From contig JAHFKF010000002.1 in assembly GCA_023245475.1 (NCBI GenBank), positions 1 through 36,206 of the forward strand: DNA of 36,206 bases, written 5' to 3'. Below the pieces are notes generated by a model. The model was not told the origin of the DNA and searched no databases. It saw only the letters and a program-made list of their open reading frames with translations. The DNA comes from Candidatus Levyibacteriota bacterium (GTDB lineage: Bacteria > Patescibacteriota > Microgenomatia > Levybacterales > UBA12049). A program made the translations under genes and the position numbers. Shown one piece after another: positions 32,227 through 36,206 of this stretch (position 1 is the first letter of the stretch; every line of letters starts with the position of its first letter).

Positions 32227-32280
32227 ATGACTACCTACAAGAAAGAGCAACATATCGAGGAATAAAAAAATTCGCAGGGA

Positions 32281-32916
32281 TCAATAGCGGGTACTTGCAG
32301 GCTTTGTGCTGCCAGTAGTAACGACTGGTGCTGTTTGCGTTGTTGATCCTGCTGTGCTAAAGGTAACCAAAGTTCCCATTGCTTCTTTAAGTACTGATGT
32401 AGCAACGCCTCGTGCTGTGACAAGAGATGTTGGTAAGAGTGCTAGCTGCATCTGCTGACCAACTGGTGCTGTCTTTGCTGTAAAGGTAAGTGTTGCGACA
32501 GCCCCGTTTGCTGTGATGTGCTGACTACTTGGTGAGATACCAACAGCATAAGTATATCGACCTGTTTGTGGATTATTTTTGTCAATAAGTACTACTGGGT
32601 TTGAAAAGGATGAACTTGGCGTTATTTTAAGATTGGTAATTAAGGTTGGGTCGTAACCGATTTCTAACTGGACAGCCGTTACTGGATTGTCCGATGGAGC
32701 AAGCATCACGCTGACACTACCTTGCTGTCCTGAGACAACAGTAACTGGATTGGGAGAAAGACTTAAGACAGAGTGAGCAATTGAAGCAGGCGCTGTTTGA
32801 GCAGTTTGTTCTGGCTGCTGAGTTGCACTCTTTGTACCCGTTTTAAGCGCAATAACAAAGAGGACTACGGTTACCAATACCAGACAAACTATAAGGGCAA
32901 GTGTTTTCTTCGGCAT
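32281..32916 (-). CDS. Membrane-anchored protein with a cohesin-like domain
   Basis: A 211-residue protein from the ATG at 32916. An N-terminal helix (about 5-26) is followed by a Thr/Gln/Ala-rich linker and a cohesin-like beta domain (about 45-190), recognised by LSLSPNPVTVVSGQQGSVSV, TAVQLEIGYDPTLI, a late NGAVATLTFTAK and a Val/Ala-rich last strand. A Thr/Ser-rich tail ends the protein. In cellulosomes cohesins bind dockerins; single cohesins also occur in non-cellulolytic surface proteins. No dockerin is seen here. The in-frame ATG at 32931 overlaps the -10 box, so I prefer 32916. Confidence 0.8.
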   Translation of the reverse strand: MPKKTLALIVCLVLVTVVLFVIALKTGTKSATQQPEQTAQTAPASIAHSVLSLSPNPVTVVSGQQGSVSVMLAPSDNPVTAVQLEIGYDPTLITNLKITPSSSFSNPVVLIDKNNPQTGRYTYAVGISPSSQHITANGAVATLTFTAKTAPVGQQMQLALLPTSLVTARGVATSVLKEAMGTLVTFSTAGSTTQTAPVVTTGSTKPASTRY

Positions 32917-32926
32917 ATCTGTATTT

Positions 32927-32956
32927 ATCATAGAACAACTATTTTCCCTTTTGCAA
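32927..32956 (-). promoter_or_regulatory. Promoter of the cohesin-domain gene
   Basis: On the minus strand TTGCAA (32951-32956), an 18-base spacer and TATGAT (32927-32932), ending 10 bases before the ATG at 32916. Confidence 0.6.
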
Positions 32957-33014
32957 GTACCAAAATTGCCATTTATGTAATCGTAGGCTCTATATTAGCA
33001 GTAACACAGTATTG

Positions 33015-33020
33015 TATACT
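33015..33020 (+). promoter_or_regulatory. -10 element of the M50-like protease gene
   Basis: TATACT, 8 bases before the ATG at 33029. No convincing -35 is seen at 16-18 bases. The leader would be 1-3 nt. Confidence 0.45.
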
Positions 33021-33028
33021 ACTACTGT

Positions 33029-33700
33029 ATGCTCTTTGCTGGATTATTCTTTATCGAATTAATTCTCTTATTTTTTCTTGCCAAAATTGTGCAGAAGAAA
33101 CTCTCTCACTTTTTCTATAAGAGAACCCACAGTATCAAAGTAACTGTATATCTTTTGGCTTTACTCTTTTTCCCAGGGACGCTTATTCATGAATTGGCTC
33201 ATTTCCTCATGGCAGGTATCTTATTTGTTCCAGTCCACCATATGGAACTGTTCCCCAAAATAGAAGAAGATTATGTAAAGCTGGGAAGTGTTACTATGGC
33301 AAAAAGAGACCCTTTTCGAAGATTTTTGGTAGGAATTGCACCATTTCTGGTGGGTATAGCACTCATGCTTGGGATTATCTTTTATGCTATTCAAAACAAT
33401 CTCTATAGCAACATTGCGTTTGCCTTACTTATTGCTTATGTGGTTTTTGAAATTGGTAACACGATGTTTTCCAGCAAACAAGATATGGACGGCGCACTTG
33501 AGTTGCTTGCGGCTGTAGGGTTCTTGGGGCTTGTGCTATTTATCCTCGGACTTCGTGTCCCAATTCATCCAGAACAAATTTTTACACCTATCGTCATTGA
33601 CGTATTCATCAAAGGAAGTTTATTTTTACTAATTCCATTGGCAATTGATGGATTATTGATTGGCTTATTTACACTCTTTAAACACAAGCATCATCGGTAA
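33029..33700 (+). CDS. M50-like membrane metallopeptidase
   Basis: A 223-residue protein with five or six membrane helices. The zinc motif is HELAH in FPGTLIHELAHFLMAG (about 48-63), the site-2-protease-like HExxH within a helix, followed by VPVHHMELFPKIEEDYVKLG. A second metal ligand (NxxPxxxxDG or Asp) is not obvious; DMDGALELLAAVG and a late AIDGLLIG are candidates. It may cleave membrane substrates. It stands alone, convergent with the DUF378 gene. Confidence 0.75.
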   Translation: MLFAGLFFIELILLFFLAKIVQKKLSHFFYKRTHSIKVTVYLLALLFFPGTLIHELAHFLMAGILFVPVHHMELFPKIEEDYVKLGSVTMAKRDPFRRFLVGIAPFLVGIALMLGIIFYAIQNNLYSNIAFALLIAYVVFEIGNTMFSSKQDMDGALELLAAVGFLGLVLFILGLRVPIHPEQIFTPIVIDVFIKGSLFLLIPLAIDGLLIGLFTLFKHKHHR

Positions 33701-33732
33701 CTCTTACCAAGACTAGATTACAAAAACAACAC

Positions 33733-33757
33733 AATAATGCCTTTATCAAGCATTATT
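33733..33757. terminator. Candidate bidirectional terminator hairpin
   Basis: AATAATGC (33733-33740) and GCATTATT (33750-33757) form a perfect 8-bp stem with a 9-base loop. T-rich sequence follows on each strand. It lies in the 126-bp gap between two convergent genes. The stem is AT-rich, so efficiency is uncertain. Confidence 0.4.
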
Positions 33758-33826
33758 ATGTTATATTTGTTTCTACCCTAAAACAACCACTCTTCAGCGG
33801 TAGTTAGATAAAAGAATAACACCACG

Positions 33827-34069
33827 TTACTTTGTACCAGGGGTACCACAGACTTTGCAATCTCCCTTGTGGGTGAAAAGCAAATAAATAGATGCGATAC
33901 CGACCAATGTATAAATAGTTGCTGAGACAACAGGAGTATTGTTTACGATAACTCCACCAAAGATTGATTCAACGACATCAACCCCGAACAATCCATAGAC
34001 TCCCCAGTTGAGGCCACCAACAATCACCAAAATAAACGCAACCATGTGTAGCAATTTTTTCTTATCCAT
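33827..34069 (-). CDS. DUF378 small membrane protein
   Basis: An 80-residue protein, MDKKKLLHMVAFILVIVGGL, with the DUF378 signature GGLNWGVYGLFGVDVVESIFG and a second helix (YTLVGIASIYLLF), ending HKGDCKVCGTPGTK with a CxxC pair. Function unknown. The start at 34069 is fixed by a 12-base Shine-Dalgarno match. A GTG in frame at 34129 would add 20 residues and sits at the predicted transcription start, but I judge it unlikely. Confidence 0.85.
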   Translation of the reverse strand: MDKKKLLHMVAFILVIVGGLNWGVYGLFGVDVVESIFGGVIVNNTPVVSATIYTLVGIASIYLLFTHKGDCKVCGTPGTK

Positions 34070-34075
34070 TATGAA

Positions 34076-34087
34076 ATCACCTCCTTT
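34076..34087 (-). promoter_or_regulatory. Near-maximal Shine-Dalgarno sequence
   Basis: Minus-strand AAAGGAGGTGAT complements the conserved end of bacterial 16S rRNA over 12 bases, 10 bases from GGAGG to the ATG. This is unusual here, where most promoters leave no room for an SD. Confidence 0.85.
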
Positions 34088-34099
34088 CACCTCGCCGAA

Positions 34100-34116
34100 G
34101 TTCTGTAAGGCAGAAC
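34100..34116 (-). promoter_or_regulatory. Leader hairpin upstream of the DUF378 gene
   Basis: GTTCTG and CAGAAC form a 6-bp stem with a 5-base loop, 12 bases upstream of the SD, within a leader of about 58 nt. Role unknown; possibly mRNA stability. Confidence 0.4.
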
Positions 34117-34134
34117 GAAGACGGGCCACTTACA

Positions 34135-34164
34135 AGTGTACAAGGGAAAAGAAATCATCGTCAA
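34135..34164 (-). promoter_or_regulatory. Promoter of the DUF378 gene
   Basis: Minus-strand TTGACG (34159-34164), an 18-base spacer and TACACT (34135-34140). The predicted start is about 34128, giving a real 5' leader. Confidence 0.6.
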
Positions 34165-34180
34165 GAGAGAAATTACTATG

Positions 34181-34978
34181 CTACCCACTAGCACTGGTGT
34201 AGAAACGAAGAGCATACTTCCAAAAAACGCGAGTAATTGCAAAAAGCGTCACAGCGCAGACAATAAGAAACCCAACATCAAGAAGCGTTGCTTGCTGCAA
34301 TAATACTTTTGTAGGTGTCACCACAATGACTGTCAAAGGAAATAGCACAAAGAACAAATAGAGACTTGCCCCCTTGTAAATCTCCTGAGGAAACTTGGAT
34401 ATCTGGTTGGTTTGATACAGTAGATCCGTTAAGTTGGAAAGCTTGGGAAACCAAATGATAAGCGTCATAACTAGCATCCAGAAAGAATAAATTGTCATGA
34501 CTGAAAAAATGATAAGCCCGATTGTTTCTATCACAGCAACAGGTGTTATGGTAAGACCACCTGTTGTTACTGCAAAAATCAAAAAACCTACACCAAAGAA
34601 GAAACGAATCAAGTGCGTATATGTCACATACAAACAGGTTAACATAAACTGAGAATCAATCGGTTTTGTTAAGATGCCATCAAGCCTTCCAAAATTGATT
34701 GTTGTAGAAAAAGAACTAAAGCCGCGAGAAAAAAATAGATAGAAGAAACAAAAAATGATATTGTACATTGCAGCAAGTACTAAAAGCTCACTTCGAGACC
34801 ATCCAAACACATGGGACGTCTTTGTTGTCAGAAGAAGCATTTGCACAAGAGTAAATCCAGCCCAAATACTGTGCGAAAGAATGCTATTGAGAAAGTCAGC
34901 ACGATACGTGAGCAGCTTGACGACATTAAGTCTCATAAGCCTCCTGTATACTCGTACATAATGGTAAATACTTTTCAT
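34181..34978 (-). CDS. ABC-2 type permease (COG3694-like)
   Basis: A 265-residue membrane protein with six helices and the layout of the COG3694 permease: an N-terminal VRVYRRLMRLNVVKLLTYRADF, a middle FGRLDGILTKPIDSQFML and FPQEIYKGA in the fifth loop. It sits 3 bases after the other permease. The pair plus the ATPase form an export ABC system; the substrate is unknown. Confidence 0.85.
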   Translation of the reverse strand: MKSIYHYVRVYRRLMRLNVVKLLTYRADFLNSILSHSIWAGFTLVQMLLLTTKTSHVFGWSRSELLVLAAMYNIIFCFFYLFFSRGFSSFSTTINFGRLDGILTKPIDSQFMLTCLYVTYTHLIRFFFGVGFLIFAVTTGGLTITPVAVIETIGLIIFSVMTIYSFWMLVMTLIIWFPKLSNLTDLLYQTNQISKFPQEIYKGASLYLFFVLFPLTVIVVTPTKVLLQQATLLDVGFLIVCAVTLFAITRVFWKYALRFYTSASG

Positions 34979-34981
34979 ACT

Positions 34982-35764
34982 TTATTGTCCTACAACTGTA
35001 TATTTTTTGAGCCCTGCTTTCCACATGTGTCGATAGATAAGATAGGCAACCCCCAGCCAAAACATCTGTCCACAAAAGACCAACAACAATTGAGAAACAG
35101 TGAGTCTTCCTTCAAAAGCAACTATAGGAAAATATAACATGTAAGCAAAGGGTAATACATAAGAAAGCTTCTCCAACCAATCAGGCAGCAAAGAGAGAGG
35201 AAGCAACACTCCTCCAAAGATCACAGTGAGCACATTCATTGCCTCAAATGCACCTCTCGCTTCAGTCATCCAAAATGCTAAAAGTCCCATACACATTTTG
35301 GCAACAAACGTGAGGGCAAATGCACCAACCAAAAGTAAACAGCTCAGAAGCAGAACGGTAAGTGAATCCGCAAAGGTAAACATGGAAGGAAAAACAAGCA
35401 CGAAGACTCCCAATAAAATGATGCCCATAAAACCTTGTAAAACTCGATAACACACTTCATTAAAAAAGATCAGTTTGAAATATGAAAATGGCTTGAGTAA
35501 ATATGCCGTGAGACCCCCCTCTTGAATATCAACCGTTGCCACATGATCTTCTTGATGACAAAGCACACTCGCATAGATGACGATTGATAGTAAATAATAG
35601 GAAGTAATTTCAGTAGTGGTCCACCCTGGAATATGTGAAGCTCCTCGCCAAAATAAAATAAGAATAAGTGGAGCAACAGCTGCGAGGAGAAAAAAGACCA
35701 CAATGCGGCTTCTGTCTTCAATAACCTCCTGAAGTTGCAGTAAAAAAATTCTGAAGTATCGCAT
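34982..35764 (-). CDS. ABC-2 type permease (COG4587-like)
   Basis: A 260-residue protein with six helices. The N terminus RYFRIFLLQLQEVIEDRSRI and the loop DIQEGGLTAYLLKPFSYFKL match the COG4587 permease family, paired with COG3694 and a COG4586 ATPase in many genomes. It starts 2 bases after the ATPase stop, so the three genes are one operon. Confidence 0.85.
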   Translation of the reverse strand: MRYFRIFLLQLQEVIEDRSRIVVFFLLAAVAPLILILFWRGASHIPGWTTTEITSYYLLSIVIYASVLCHQEDHVATVDIQEGGLTAYLLKPFSYFKLIFFNEVCYRVLQGFMGIILLGVFVLVFPSMFTFADSLTVLLLSCLLLVGAFALTFVAKMCMGLLAFWMTEARGAFEAMNVLTVIFGGVLLPLSLLPDWLEKLSYVLPFAYMLYFPIVAFEGRLTVSQLLLVFCGQMFWLGVAYLIYRHMWKAGLKKYTVVGQ

Positions 35765-35766
35765 GA

Positions 35767-36206
35767 TTATTTTCTGGAAAAGACATCACTAATAATATCT
35801 TCAATATTTGCCTCTTCAATAGTAAGATCTGCAACTGGGAAACTTCCCAGTAATTTCGCGGCAACCTTGCTGGATCGCTCCCTAGGAACCGTAATTACTG
35901 CTTTATTACCTTCAAGCAAGTCAATCTTACCAAGGGTGGAAAGTTTTGATTGAGTAACTGACTGCGCAAAAATCACCGTAATTGATTTATGTTTGGCATA
36001 TTTTTTGACAATATCAGAAAGACGACCATCATAGAGTACTGTCCCATGATCAATAATAATAACTCGATTACATAACTGCTCAACATCCTTCATATAATGA
36101 CTCGTTAATAAAATGGTGGAGTTGTAACGCTGGTTGTATGTTTTGACAAAATCTCGAAGCTTTTGCTGCATGACCACATCCAGTCCAATGGTTGGCTCAT
36201 CAAGAA
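35767..36206 (-). CDS. ABC transporter ATP-binding protein (COG4586-like), N terminus missing at window end
   Basis: The C-terminal part of the ATPase of the permease pair. Reading from the window edge, LDEPTIGLDVVMQQKL holds the end of Walker B and the D-loop; LLTSHYMKDVEQLCNRVIII gives the switch His and the rest of the catalytic core. The last 80 residues form a separate regulatory-type domain ending EEANIEDIISDVFSRK. Walker A and the signature motif lie beyond the window. The ATG at 36177 is internal, not the start. Confidence 0.93.
   Translation of the reverse strand, partial: LDEPTIGLDVVMQQKLRDFVKTYNQRYNSTILLTSHYMKDVEQLCNRVIIIDHGTVLYDGRLSDIVKKYAKHKSITVIFAQSVTQSKLSTLGKIDLLEGNKAVITVPRERSSKVAAKLLGSFPVADLTIEEANIEDIISDVFSRK

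Noticed and set aside
32227..32265. A 12-codon ORF directly after guaA (MTTYKKEQHIEE)
   Set aside because: It is too short to support and has no independent signal; probably chance in the 54-bp convergent gap.
1..36206. tRNA genes, rRNA, CRISPR arrays, insertion sequences, prophage
   Set aside because: Nothing found by eye: no cloverleaf signatures in the gaps, no regularly spaced repeats, no transposase or phage genes. A tRNAscan or CRISPR finder run would settle it.

Overview
The window looks like part of a candidate-phyla-radiation (Patescibacteria) chromosome, most likely Microgenomates-like. This is inference from gene content, not phylogeny. The evidence is an AT-rich, very compact layout with many 1-14 bp gene overlaps; class I lysyl-tRNA synthetase; VanW, DUF192, PEGA and UbiA/GT surface-polymer genes; a membrane-tethered solute-binding protein beside a nucleotidyltransferase-fold protein; and large Cys-rich surface proteins with a two-helix membrane module. 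TGA is used as a stop (e.g. at the ends of the first two genes and metK), so this is not the TGA-glycine code. I see no tRNA, rRNA, CRISPR array, IS element or prophage.

Layout. 1-2963 (+): operon of a YhhQ-type transporter, a DHFR/RibD-like reductase, a CofE-like gamma-glutamyl ligase and a polytopic membrane protein, with a palindrome over the promoter. 2967-4217 (+): metK behind a SAM-I/IV-clan riboswitch. 4274-4798 (+): small secreted CxxxxC-repeat protein, tail-to-tail with and overlapping rnpB (minus, about 4783-5154). 5199-8729 (-): murB, lysK, an unknown gene and rdgB. 8780-9598 (+): PEGA/SH3 protein. 9603-17186 (-): metG, tatD and a polyprenyl-linked glycopolymer set (GT2, GT39-like, small membrane protein, WecA-like, UbiA/DPPR-synthase-like). 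17203-20101 (-): small membrane protein and two tandem Cys-rich paralogues. 20140-21537: rmuC and a divergent stand-alone CheY-like regulator. 21538-25517 (-): vanW, cytidylyltransferase-like gene, DUF192, tsaD, histidine phosphatase. 25554-32226 (+): tethered solute-binding protein, nucleotidyltransferase-like gene, greA, tdh, kbl, guaA. 32281-36206: cohesin-domain protein (-), M50-like protease (+), DUF378 protein (-), ABC-2 export system (-, ATPase cut by the window end).

Themes. (1) Most sigma-70-type promoters I can find put the -10 box only 5-15 bases before the start codon, so many mRNAs should be leaderless or nearly so; metK, rnpB and the DUF378 gene are the exceptions. This also fixes several start codons downstream of the longest ORF. 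(2) The two Cys-rich paralogues carry the same 39-bp core promoter and a nearly identical C-terminal membrane module, while their extracellular Cys-rich domains differ. This is the best candidate for an undescribed surface system here. (3) The metK leader appears able to hide its own AUG in a hairpin stacked on the riboswitch.
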